NCBI GenBank assembly: GCA_903901395.1
Contig: CAIUQW010000134.1
Span: 1 to 12,267, forward strand
DNA: 12,267 nt
Reading direction: 5' to 3'
Origin: an uncultured Chlorobiales bacterium
Lineage (GTDB): Bacteria > Bacteroidota > Chlorobiia > Chlorobiales > Chlorobiaceae
Shown here piece by piece: positions 5,821 to 12,267 of the stretch; position 1 is the stretch's first letter; each line of letters starts with the position of its first letter. A program made the translations under genes and the position numbers. The notes beneath the pieces were generated by a model. That model had not been told where the DNA came from. It was given only the letters and a program-made list of their open reading frames with translations, and made no database searches.

Positions 5821-7494
5821 TTATGGCTTCTGGGACAGTTTTTTCAACAACTCTTGCGCAGGAGGATACCCCTGATCTGCTGCACGCTTAATCAACTTGT
5901 CACATTCATTATCGTCTTGTTTGACGCCATGTCCCATACCATACATAAGGCCAAGGCCATATTGAGCGGCAGCATCACCTTGATCTGCAGCAAGTCGAAA
6001 CCACTTTGCGGCTTCAACTGGATTTTGCTTGACCCCCAGCTCCCCCTTAAAATACATCATACCAAGGGCATATTGCGCATTTACATATCCCTGTTCTGCG
6101 GATAAACGCCACCATTTCTCAGCTTCAATGTCACTCTTTTCAAAATATGAAACCCCAATATTGAATTGAGCAAGCTTTTGACCATGCTCTGCAGCAAGAA
6201 GCATCCATTGCATAGCCTCTGTTTCGTTTTGCTTCACTCCTTCGCCTTTTGCAAACATCACCGCGAGATTATATTGCGCTTCAGCAACGCCAAATCTATC
6301 AATCTCAAGCTGAGACTTTCCATCCCAACACATGATTTGACCCTGAAAGGACTTCACTTCATTTTGCTCAGCAGCAAGTCGCCACCACTTTAAAGCCTCA
6401 GCACTGCTCTGCTGAACTCCACGACCTTTATTATACATAATGCCCAAATTGTGTTGAGCAAAAGCACTTCCCTGCTCAGCTGCAAAACGAAATAACCTCA
6501 ACGCCTCAGCATAATTACCATTACCCTGCGTGTATAACATCGATCCAAGGATGCACTGCGCCTGAATAAATCCTTGTTGTGCAGCAAGCTGATACCATTT
6601 CTTTGTCTTTGTCAAATCTTTTTCAACACCACGACCAGCCGCATATAAATCACCGAGTATCATTTGCGCCAATGGATACCCTTGTTCTGCTGAAATGGTA
6701 ATCCATTTTGCCGCTTCTGTATCACTTTGCTTCACTCCTCGGCCACTCGAATACATGGTTCCGAGATAATACTGAGCTGGAGCATATCCTTTTTGAGCGG
6801 ATAAACGCCACCATTTCAGCGCAATAGCATCACTTTTTTCGACATTCTGGCCATTTAAATAAGCCACTCCAACATTGAATTGAGCTTCTGCGTCACCCTG
6901 CTCTGCCGCCAGACGCCACCACTTCAGCGCCTTGACATTGTCCTTTTCAATTCCTTTCCCAAAGGCATACATCAATCCAAGATTGTATTGTGCTGCCGAA
7001 TCTCCCTGCTCCGCTGCAAGAGAGTACCACTTCATGGCTTCGGCATCATTCTTTTCAACATCCCTCCCTTTGTCATAGAATACGCCAAGATCGTATTGTG
7101 CCTGCACATAACCTTGTTGCGCAGCAAGCCGGAACCACTTTACAGCTTCAGTGTAGTTCTGTTGCACGCCGCTACCCGATGCATATGCCACTCCAAGATT
7201 GTATTGTGCTTTTGCATAACCTTGCTGCGCAGCAAGCCGGAACCACTTTACAGCTTCAGTGTAGTTCTGTTGCACGCCGCTACCCGATGCATATGCCATT
7301 CCAAGATCGTTCTGTGAAACCGCGCTGCCTTGTGTAGCTTTAATCTGTAATTCGCTCAATGAAGAAGCGTCACCTCGAGCACAGCAAGGGTTGAAGGAGA
7401 TCAATCCGATTACCAATACAACTTTTGCCGAAGAATTAATATATTTTTTTCTCATAGCCTTTCTATTTATGATTAACTTGATGGCCGATTTCAT
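5821..7494 (-). CDS. Exported Sel1-repeat (TPR-like) protein, 13 repeats
   Basis: A 557-aa protein built of about 13 Sel1-like repeats of mostly 36 residues, from about residue 59 to the C-terminus. The consensus is AQYNLGxMYxxGxGVxQxxxEAxKWxRLAAEQG. Such alpha-solenoids bind other proteins. The N-terminus has a basic stretch followed by AKVVLVIGLISF and then NPCCARGDA, which looks like a signal peptide, so the protein probably acts in the periplasm or cell envelope. A second ATG at 7455 (MRKKYINSS) gives a more normal signal peptide length and may be the true start; neither start has a good Shine-Dalgarno sequence. Repeats 1 and 2 are nearly identical. Repeat 9 is broken by a roughly 25-residue insertion. 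Repeats 8 and 11 are shortened. No enzymatic domain is present. Confidence 0.9.
   Translation of the reverse strand: MKSAIKLIINRKAMRKKYINSSAKVVLVIGLISFNPCCARGDASSLSELQIKATQGSAVSQNDLGMAYASGSGVQQNYTEAVKWFRLAAQQGYAKAQYNLGVAYASGSGVQQNYTEAVKWFRLAAQQGYVQAQYDLGVFYDKGRDVEKNDAEAMKWYSLAAEQGDSAAQYNLGLMYAFGKGIEKDNVKALKWWRLAAEQGDAEAQFNVGVAYLNGQNVEKSDAIALKWWRLSAQKGYAPAQYYLGTMYSSGRGVKQSDTEAAKWITISAEQGYPLAQMILGDLYAAGRGVEKDLTKTKKWYQLAAQQGFIQAQCILGSMLYTQGNGNYAEALRLFRFAAEQGSAFAQHNLGIMYNKGRGVQQSSAEALKWWRLAAEQNEVKSFQGQIMCWDGKSQLEIDRFGVAEAQYNLAVMFAKGEGVKQNETEAMQWMLLAAEHGQKLAQFNIGVSYFEKSDIEAEKWWRLSAEQGYVNAQYALGMMYFKGELGVKQNPVEAAKWFRLAADQGDAAAQYGLGLMYGMGHGVKQDDNECDKLIKRAADQGYPPAQELLKKLSQKP
7111..7310 (-). repeat. 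108-bp tandem duplication inside the Sel1 gene
   Basis: Bases 7111-7202 match 7219-7310 with three differences in 92 positions, at a period of 108 bp, exactly one 36-residue Sel1 unit. Other neighbouring units in the gene are far more diverged at DNA level, so this is a recent duplication of one repeat at the N-terminal end of the solenoid. Confidence 0.9.
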
Positions 7495-7599
7495 TTCCAG
7501 TCAACGATCTGGCTAATTTAAATACAAAGCAATGTAGAACATTTTCACACGACTCAAGCAACAACGAGAAAAGAATATTGAAATAAATCCACAAAAATG

Positions 7600-7620
7600 A
7601 AAATCAAGTCACAACTTGAA
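7600..7620 (-). terminator. Candidate terminator hairpin downstream of the MscS gene
   Basis: On the minus strand TTCAAGT-TGTG-ACTTGA forms a short stem with a 4-nt loop, followed by TTTTCATTTTTG. The stem is AT-rich and lies about 130 bp past the MscS stop, so it is a weak candidate. A second inverted repeat, TATAGGA at 7639-7645 with TCCTATA at 7669-7675, sits between it and the gene. Confidence 0.35.
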
Positions 7621-7746
7621 TTTTACATATGTTTTATCTATAGGACATCGCGGTCTCACGAGATAATATCCTATACTATTTCTTTCTAAGATATATCCTT
7701 GATACATTCTTTTATCTAATCAAACAGAGCGACATCTCCCCCCCCC

Positions 7747-8796
7747 TCACTCCACCGGCAGCACAACGCCATCTTCCTCGCTTTCGAGTTTGAGCGGGGC
7801 GTGGATGAAGGCGAGCAGTTTTTCGCGGACGAGGCAGCGGAGCGTCCAGAGGTCGGCAGAGTTCGCAGCGGTGACGAGAGCGCGGAGTTCCATCGTGACA
7901 TCGCCCGAGTCGGTGACTTCGAGGCGCGCGATTCGCTTGTCCCAGAGCGGACTCTGGGCGACGATTCTCTCGAACTCCCGGCGCACCTCATCAACCGGCA
8001 CCTGGTAGGCGACGCGGAGCATCACCGCGCCGGTCAGTTCGAGCGAGCTGCGCGTCCAGTTCTGGAAAGGTTTGTCGATGAACCAGGTGATCGGCACGAT
8101 AATGCGGCGTTCATCCCAGAGACGCACGACGACGTAGGTAAGCGTGATCTCCTCGATGCGCCCGGTCTCTTTTTCGACCACCACGATGTCGCCGAGGCGC
8201 ACCGGCTGCGTGATGGCGATCTGGATGCCCGCGATGAGCGTCTGGAGGCTGCGCTGGGCGGCGAAGCCGATCACGATGCCCGCAAGCCCCGCCGAAGCGA
8301 GAATGCTGACGCCGATCTGCCGGACGGTCTCGAAGGTCATCAAGACGCCCGCGATGGCGAGCAGCACCACCAGCACGTTGACGATTTTGCGCAGCAGGCT
8401 GACGTTGGTGGTGATGCGCCGTGCCTCGATGCTGCTTTTTCCGGCGTCACGGTAGCGCTGCTGGATCACCGCTTCGATGGCCGCGAAAATCCGCAGCACG
8501 AACCACGATACGCCCGCAATCGAGCCGATGGAGAGAATATGCGTCAGAAGCTCCTTGATCTCGCCCGGCATCCGCACATAGTAGGCGATTCCGGCGAGAG
8601 CGATCAGCACGAAGAGCAGCCGAACCGGCATGAGCAGCAGGCCGAGCGCGGGGGCGCTTCCGGCGATGGTCTGCCGGATGCGTTCGAGCGTGCGCTTGAG
8701 CATGGCGTTGCCGAAGAGATAGAGCAGCACCGCAATCACGGCGGCGGCGGTCGGCATGATCCACGATTCGATCAGAGTCTGTGCGTTCATCATCAT
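7747..8796 (-). CDS. MscS-family mechanosensitive ion channel
   Basis: A 349-aa inner-membrane channel protein of the small-conductance mechanosensitive type, which opens on membrane tension to release solutes after osmotic downshock. Four hydrophobic segments (SWIMPTAAAVIAVLLYLFG; LLLMPVRLLFVLIALAGIA; a third around SIGSIAGVSWFVLRIF; and VNVLVVLLAIAGVLM) precede the pore helix, with its small-residue pattern SILASAGLAGIVIGFAAQ. The MscS beta domain follows with TQPVRLGDIV and then IIVPITWFIDKPFQNW. The extra N-terminal helices are more than in E. coli MscS, closer to YbdG/YnaI-like members. The frame also extends to a TTG at 8865, but that start sits right beside the upstream hairpin. The run of three ATG codons at 8788-8796 is preferred, with no strong ribosome site. 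A run of nine G follows the stop codon. Confidence 0.92.
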   Translation of the reverse strand: MMMNAQTLIESWIMPTAAAVIAVLLYLFGNAMLKRTLERIRQTIAGSAPALGLLLMPVRLLFVLIALAGIAYYVRMPGEIKELLTHILSIGSIAGVSWFVLRIFAAIEAVIQQRYRDAGKSSIEARRITTNVSLLRKIVNVLVVLLAIAGVLMTFETVRQIGVSILASAGLAGIVIGFAAQRSLQTLIAGIQIAITQPVRLGDIVVVEKETGRIEEITLTYVVVRLWDERRIIVPITWFIDKPFQNWTRSSLELTGAVMLRVAYQVPVDEVRREFERIVAQSPLWDKRIARLEVTDSGDVTMELRALVTAANSADLWTLRCLVREKLLAFIHAPLKLESEEDGVVLPVE

Positions 8797-8869
8797 CGGT
8801 TGAAGGATTTGCGAGCCTGCGCCCGCCTCATGCTGAAAGGTAGTGATGAACGCGAACGCCTGCAAACAG

Positions 8870-8903
8870 GAACGCCCCGAAGGTGGAGGTCTCCGGGGCG
8901 TTC
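8870..8903 (-). terminator. Hairpin terminator of the protoporphyrinogen oxidase gene
   Basis: A perfect 10-bp inverted repeat (GAACGCCCCG at 8870-8879 with 8894-8903) encloses a 14-nt loop, 22 bp after the oxidase stop. On the minus strand it is followed by CTGTTTGC, only weakly T-rich. It separates the oxidase from the channel gene, and places the channel's true start downstream at the ATG cluster. Confidence 0.65.
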
Positions 8904-8925
8904 AGAAGAAGATGGCTGCAACCGT

Positions 8926-10125
8926 TCAGCGCGAAATCTGCATCCGGTCGAACTCCTCGCGCGAGCGGCTGACGCAGTCCTCGATGGCCATGCCGCCGTA
9001 GTAGTTGCCGGTCATATAGAGATTGCGCGCGCTGCCAAGCATCTGGTCGGTTTTGTCAGCCCAATTCTTGTGGCCGACGCGAAGCGAGGGCACCACATTC
9101 TTTTTGGTGATCGTGTGCTCGATCTTCGAGCGGCTGATGGCGAGCACCTCGGTGATGCGCTTGAATTTGGCGCTCTCGTCGAGGCCGGGGCGGAAGTGGA
9201 AGGCGAAGCCGCGATAGTTGTCGTCCGGCACGGTGTCGCGCGACACCATCGAGAAGAAGGTGTCGTTCGGCGAAATGATCGCCGCCACCGGCTTGAGCGA
9301 CACGTCGCTCTTCTTCACCACCACGCCAACCGAATCGACATCGGCAAATTTGAGTTTGGTGAAGTGGTCGGCAAGCCCCGGATTGATGTCGTGCACCAGC
9401 CGCGCCGCCGGAGCCGAAGGGAGCGCGATGACGAGAGCGTCACAGGCGTACTCCTTGCCGTCGGCGGTTTTGACGATATGCTTGCCGCCGGAGGTCGAAA
9501 GCGACTGCGCGGGCGAACCGGTGCACACTTCGATGCCCTTTTGCGCGGCGATAGTATTTGCCACGCTCTGCAAGCCGTTTTTGAAGGTGTAGTTCTTGAG
9601 CACATCCTTGCGTTTCTCGCGGCTCTTGAACATCATGTCAGCCGGAAAATCGTCTGTTGGCTGCGACGGCACCGCGTTGAAGAAGTGGCTGATGGTGTTG
9701 CGGTAGTTTTTCTCGCCAACGATCTTGGAGTAGTAGGAGCGCACCGACATGTTCTCCTTCTTGAGTGAAAAGATGTTCGGCGCGGAACGAAGCAGCTCGA
9801 AAATATTGAGGCCGGACATGATCGACGACACCTTGCCGTCCTTGAGCAGCGTGAAGGGCACCTTGGCGCGGGGGATGATGGTGTCTGCGATACCGCAGGC
9901 CTCGACGATGCCGAGCAGGTTCTGGTAGGAGCTGTAACAGGTGTGCGCTCCCATCTCCAGCCAGAATTTGCCGCTATTGCCCGAAAACTGCGGAGAGGAG
10001 AACGAACCGCCGACGGCGCTCTCCTTTTCGATCAGCGTGGTTTTCATGCCAGCCTGCGAACAGTAAAACGCCATGCTGAGTCCGCTGATGCCGCCGCCGA
10101 TAATGACTACCTCTTTTTGCGCCAT
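8926..10125 (-). CDS. hemY: FAD-dependent protoporphyrinogen oxidase (HemY type)
   Basis: A 399-aa flavoprotein of the amine-oxidase/protoporphyrinogen-oxidase family, which oxidises protoporphyrinogen IX to protoporphyrin IX for heme and bacteriochlorophyll synthesis. The dinucleotide-binding fold is at the N-terminus: VVIIGGGISGLSMAFY (residues 6-21), then TTLIEKESAVGGSF. The substrate region contains WLEMGAHTCYSSYQNLLGI. The C-terminal FAD-contact stretch LYMTGNYYGGMAIEDCVSRS is typical of the family. It is somewhat shorter than the usual 450-470 aa HemY, in keeping with a reduced version. An unspecified FAD amine oxidase or carotenoid-type oxidoreductase is the alternative. The ATG at 10125 (MAQKEVVIIGGG) is right for the fold, though it lacks an obvious Shine-Dalgarno sequence. 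It is not clustered with other tetrapyrrole genes here. Confidence 0.75.
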   Translation of the reverse strand: MAQKEVVIIGGGISGLSMAFYCSQAGMKTTLIEKESAVGGSFSSPQFSGNSGKFWLEMGAHTCYSSYQNLLGIVEACGIADTIIPRAKVPFTLLKDGKVSSIMSGLNIFELLRSAPNIFSLKKENMSVRSYYSKIVGEKNYRNTISHFFNAVPSQPTDDFPADMMFKSREKRKDVLKNYTFKNGLQSVANTIAAQKGIEVCTGSPAQSLSTSGGKHIVKTADGKEYACDALVIALPSAPAARLVHDINPGLADHFTKLKFADVDSVGVVVKKSDVSLKPVAAIISPNDTFFSMVSRDTVPDDNYRGFAFHFRPGLDESAKFKRITEVLAISRSKIEHTITKKNVVPSLRVGHKNWADKTDQMLGSARNLYMTGNYYGGMAIEDCVSRSREEFDRMQISR

Positions 10126-10229
10126 GAGAAAGTGATGATGGTTCGAATGAAGAGAACTTGCGCCCTCGATTTGATGCCCCCTAATGTAGTGAAATCATTA
10201 CAGAAGATCACGGCAAAACATTACGCTCT

Positions 10230-10760
10230 TCATCTTCCCTCGTACCCCTCTTCGTGGTAATGCGCCACGTAGCGCACGTAGTTTTCCGGTGATTCAGCGA
10301 TATTCTGGCGCTCCTCCTCGGTAATCGGGCGGATCACTTTGGCCGGAACTCCGGCGACCAGCATTCCCGACGGCACGCGGAAGCCCTGCCTTACGAGCGA
10401 TCCGGCAGCCACGATCGACCACGGTTCGATGACGCAATGATCGAGCAAAGTGGCGCTCATGCCAATCAGCACGTTGTCCTCGACCGTGCAGGCGTGCAGT
10501 ACCGCGCCGTGGCCGATGGTGACATTGCTGCCGATCACGAGCGGCCCGGTATCGTGCGTCACGTGCAACGTGACATTGTCCTGTACGCTGGTCTTTTCAC
10601 CGATGGTGATCGGGCAGACATCGCCCCTGACCACAGCGTTGAACCAGACGCTCGAATGCGCCCCGATCTTGACGTCGCCGATGACGTAAGACCCTTCGGC
10701 CAGAAAAACAGACTCGTGAATCTCCGGGTGCATTCCCCGGTACGACATGACTTTTCTCAT
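10230..10760 (-). CDS. Gamma-carbonic-anhydrase-like hexapeptide repeat protein
   Basis: A 176-aa left-handed beta-helix protein of the YrdA/PaaY/gamma-carbonic-anhydrase group, which as a trimer places zinc between subunits. The hexapeptide turns run from about residue 26 to 130. From the ATG at 10760, the metal-ligand histidines correspond to His66 (TLHV), His84 (IGHG) and His89 (VLHA). The catalytic-site Arg45, Asp47 (VVRGDV) and Gln60, Asp61 (VQDN) are also present, so the active site looks intact. The proton-shuttle loop of Methanosarcina Cam is missing, as in most bacterial members, which may or may not hydrate CO2. A TTG at 10778 extends the frame by six codons, and an ATG at 10748 is another possible start. 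Its neighbours do not point to a pathway. In an autotroph a role in bicarbonate supply is possible but unproven. Confidence 0.88.
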   Translation of the reverse strand: MRKVMSYRGMHPEIHESVFLAEGSYVIGDVKIGAHSSVWFNAVVRGDVCPITIGEKTSVQDNVTLHVTHDTGPLVIGSNVTIGHGAVLHACTVEDNVLIGMSATLLDHCVIEPWSIVAAGSLVRQGFRVPSGMLVAGVPAKVIRPITEEERQNIAESPENYVRYVAHYHEEGYEGR

Positions 10761-10905
10761 AGTATCGTTTGATGACAAAGTTTGAATGAAAATATCCGAC
10801 GAATCAGGTTACCGCTTTTTTACCCGTCAAGAAAGCGACCCATGAAAAAATAGCAACTTTGTCACCGTTCAACGCTCAGCGCGGCGTTTTACTCAATAGC
10901 ATCGT

Positions 10906-11745
10906 TTACCAGTCACTGCTCTGAAGCCCGAAAATCTCCCGGTAAGCAACGGCAAGCGTCAGATAAGAGACCGGTAAAGTTACCAGCAGCCCGACAATCA
11001 AAGCAAGAGCGCCAAGCACATTGAGCAAACCGATAACAATCACAAGCCCAAACACAGAAAACCACTGTTTCTGGACAACCTTCCGGCTCATTTCCATAGC
11101 CTGCCAGAACCCCAAACGCCGGTCGATAATCAGCGATTGTGAAAAAACATAAAGAACTCCGATGTAAATCGTAACGACAAAGATCGGTATGATGAGCAGA
11201 ATATATAAAGCAGGATGATCTGACGACGGCGATAAATGACCAGCTGATCCCAGACCAAAAACTAATCCTCCTGACACAAGAGCAATAACAAAGATCGCGA
11301 CAAACATGATAAACCCTTGCGCGAGCGACGAAGCAATCAGAGAGGCCATATAACGGTAGCCGTGAAAAAAATTGCTGAATTCGGCTTTTTGACCAGACAT
11401 CTGCTTGAAAGCCACGACATTCGCACCCGCATACAAAGGGATAGTCAACAGTGATATTGAAATGGAAATCACCAATAAAATCAATAACTGCCCCCAGAAA
11501 ATCCCGGAGGAGTAATCCTGATATCCTCCTCCAAATTTTCCAGAATCGAGCAATTTCCCGAAAACCTGTTCGATCAGATAAACAACGAACAGAACAAAAG
11601 AAAATCCGATATACTTTCCAGGCTCCTGCTTGAACAGCTCCCACGCTTGTCCGATAAAGCCGGAAACCTCAACCTTGTACTCTCCCCTCAAGAGCCGGTC
11701 GTCTGACGAGTGACCGGCGCGTGGGCCGTCATTGAAAGCCTGCAT
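10906..11745 (-). CDS. Polytopic membrane protein of unknown function (279 aa)
   Basis: An integral inner-membrane protein, about five to six hydrophobic segments after a soluble N-terminal region of about 45 residues. The segments are around 46-62 (IGFSFVLFVVYLIEQVF), 84-106 (FWGQLLILLVISISISLLTI), 137-165, 180-205 and 232-268. It resembles the glycerophosphodiester-phosphodiesterase membrane-domain-like and DUF975-like families seen in many bacteria, with a bilobal shape and a conserved basic loop (DRRLGFWQAMEMSRKVVQKQW) before the last helices. That assignment is by general form, not a firm match. AGGAGG 5 nt before the ATG at 11745 fixes the start and predicts strong translation. It faces away from the secreted-protein gene, with which it shares a 206-bp divergent promoter region. 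Confidence 0.8.
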   Translation of the reverse strand: MQAFNDGPRAGHSSDDRLLRGEYKVEVSGFIGQAWELFKQEPGKYIGFSFVLFVVYLIEQVFGKLLDSGKFGGGYQDYSSGIFWGQLLILLVISISISLLTIPLYAGANVVAFKQMSGQKAEFSNFFHGYRYMASLIASSLAQGFIMFVAIFVIALVSGGLVFGLGSAGHLSPSSDHPALYILLIIPIFVVTIYIGVLYVFSQSLIIDRRLGFWQAMEMSRKVVQKQWFSVFGLVIVIGLLNVLGALALIVGLLVTLPVSYLTLAVAYREIFGLQSSDW

Positions 11746-11750
11746 GGTAT

Positions 11751-11756
11751 CCTCCT
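11751..11756 (-). promoter_or_regulatory. Ribosome binding site of the membrane protein gene
   Basis: A perfect AGGAGG on the minus strand, 5 nt before the ATG at 11745; the strongest such site in the window. Confidence 0.8.
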
Positions 11757-11844
11757 TTTTTTGCTGGTCGATTTTTTTTGCCGAGCACAGAAAAACATTA
11801 CGTTAAACATATCACCATATTACACAATAAGCAAGAATCGCTTT

Positions 11845-11873
11845 ACAATACATCATTCATTTTGTTTTGTAAA
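11845..11873 (-). promoter_or_regulatory. Candidate sigma-70-type promoter of the membrane protein gene
   Basis: On the minus strand TTTACA (11868-11873) and TATTGT (11845-11850) stand exactly 17 bp apart, 5/6 and 4/6 matches to the -35 and -10 consensus. The predicted start of transcription near 11838 gives a leader of about 93 nt. The whole element is embedded in an inverted repeat, CTTTACAA/TTGTAAAG (11841-11848 and 11867-11874), which could be a repressor operator. Confidence 0.4.
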
Positions 11874-11901
11874 GTCCCGTTGCCGCTTCTAAATTTTGGA
11901 A

Positions 11902-11924
11902 GTGCGCCCTGAAGCATGGCGCAC
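11902..11924 (+). promoter_or_regulatory. Hairpin in the leader of the secreted-protein gene
   Basis: A perfect 7-bp stem GTGCGCC/GGCGCAC with a 9-nt loop ends 27 bp before the ATG at 11952. No T-run follows, so it is not an intrinsic terminator of the plus strand. It may be a 5'-leader structure or a DNA-binding site. Confidence 0.35.
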
Positions 11925-11951
11925 GCATCGGTAACCAAAGCTTCGACATAC

Positions 11952-12267
11952 ATGAAAAAGATTCTCCTCTCCCTGGCGCTCCTTTTGGCAGCGCTCATCA
12001 CTCCCCTGCCCTCCTTCGCTTTTGGCCCCGAACCTTTGGCGATAAGCGCTGAAGAGCAGACGGCTCTGGAACAGACCGCGAAAAACAGCACCTGCGAACT
12101 GCTTGTCGCCAAAAGAAACGTCACGCTGAAAAACGGCGCATTCAAGGCGGGCGACAATCCGGACAACTTCATCGAGGCCAGCCTGAAAAAATCGGTGGCG
12201 TGCGACCTGAACGGCGACCGGAAACCCGACATCGCGGTGATCATCGAGCATCACGGCATGTGCAGCG
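11952..12267 (+). CDS. Secreted protein of unknown function, N-terminal part (partial)
   Basis: A reading frame from the ATG at 11952 stays open to the window edge (105 codons seen). It begins with a clear Sec signal peptide: MKKILLSLALLLAALITPLP, continuing SFAFG, with likely cleavage near residue 23-24. The mature part has a CELLVAKRNVTLKNGAFK strand region and then ACDLNGDRKPDIAVII. The D-x-N-x-D-x-x-x-D spacing looks like a calcium-binding EF-hand or FG-GAP-type loop and resembles small secreted proteins carrying a GDLNGDGKxDAVVxL motif. Two cysteines flank this section, and a third is in HHGMCS. The gene diverges from the membrane protein gene. No clear Shine-Dalgarno sequence precedes the start. 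The function is unknown, and the rest lies beyond the window. Confidence 0.8.
   Translation, partial: MKKILLSLALLLAALITPLPSFAFGPEPLAISAEEQTALEQTAKNSTCELLVAKRNVTLKNGAFKAGDNPDNFIEASLKKSVACDLNGDRKPDIAVIIEHHGMCS

Noticed and set aside
7111..7310. CRISPR-like array
   Set aside because: The repeated units are contiguous 108-bp coding repeats without spacers.
6880..7337. Plus-strand frames with repeated peptides opposite the Sel1 gene
   Set aside because: The repetition is the antisense image of the Sel1 units.
7801..9768. 655-codon plus-strand frame across the MscS and oxidase genes
   Set aside because: It runs antisense through two recognisable genes and the terminator between them; composition (D, H, R, E rich) is that of a shadow frame.
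10866..10885. Terminator between the membrane protein and the gamma-carbonic-anhydrase-like gene
   Set aside because: The AACGC/GCGTT stem has only 5 bp and no T-run directly after it on the minus strand.
11889..12254. Minus-strand frames opposite the secreted-protein gene
   Set aside because: The plus strand shows a good signal peptide and a D-x-N-x-D motif; the minus frames are antisense shadows without features.

Overview
The window reads as chromosomal DNA of a green sulfur bacterium (Chlorobiaceae, most like Chlorobaculum/Chlorobium). That placement is inferred from the look of the proteins and the moderately GC-rich housekeeping genes, not from any database search. Most genes lie on the minus strand. 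The exceptions are the metH 3' end and a small DUF2283 gene on the left, and a truncated secreted-protein gene on the right edge.

Left part (1-1031, plus strand): the last 189 codons of cobalamin-dependent methionine synthase (metH), closed by a strong hairpin terminator. Next come two inverted copies of a 27-bp palindromic repeat and a 68-aa DUF2283 protein. From about 1040 to 2600 the base composition turns visibly AT-rich. This stretch holds two minus-strand orphans: an unrecognised 239-aa protein, and a 194-aa protein with an R-X4-H motif of the HEPN ribonuclease type.

Middle part (2606-4796, minus strand): an SPFH/band-7 protein with a C-terminal SHOCT helix pair is followed 13 nt later by a truncated NACHT/AAA-type ATPase remnant. 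A DUF2281-type antitoxin overlaps a YoeB-family toxin, and then comes a second, short gene tail. The toxin-antitoxin pair sits between two direct copies of a 34-bp segment encoding the same C-terminal tail, so this block looks rearranged.

Right part (5134-11745, minus strand): a SlyD-like FKBP prolyl isomerase; an exported 13-unit Sel1-repeat protein with a near-perfect 108-bp internal duplication; a MscS-type mechanosensitive channel; a HemY-type FAD protoporphyrinogen oxidase; a gamma-carbonic-anhydrase-like hexapeptide protein; and a polytopic membrane protein with a very good Shine-Dalgarno sequence. The genes are mostly separated by 90-340 bp, so they look largely monocistronic. The clear coupling is in the toxin-antitoxin pair and possibly SPFH-NACHT. 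No rRNA, tRNA, CRISPR array or transposase gene was seen. The best leads for something new are the HEPN-motif protein, its orphan neighbour, and the rearranged SPFH/NACHT/toxin block; none of these is proven to be a system.
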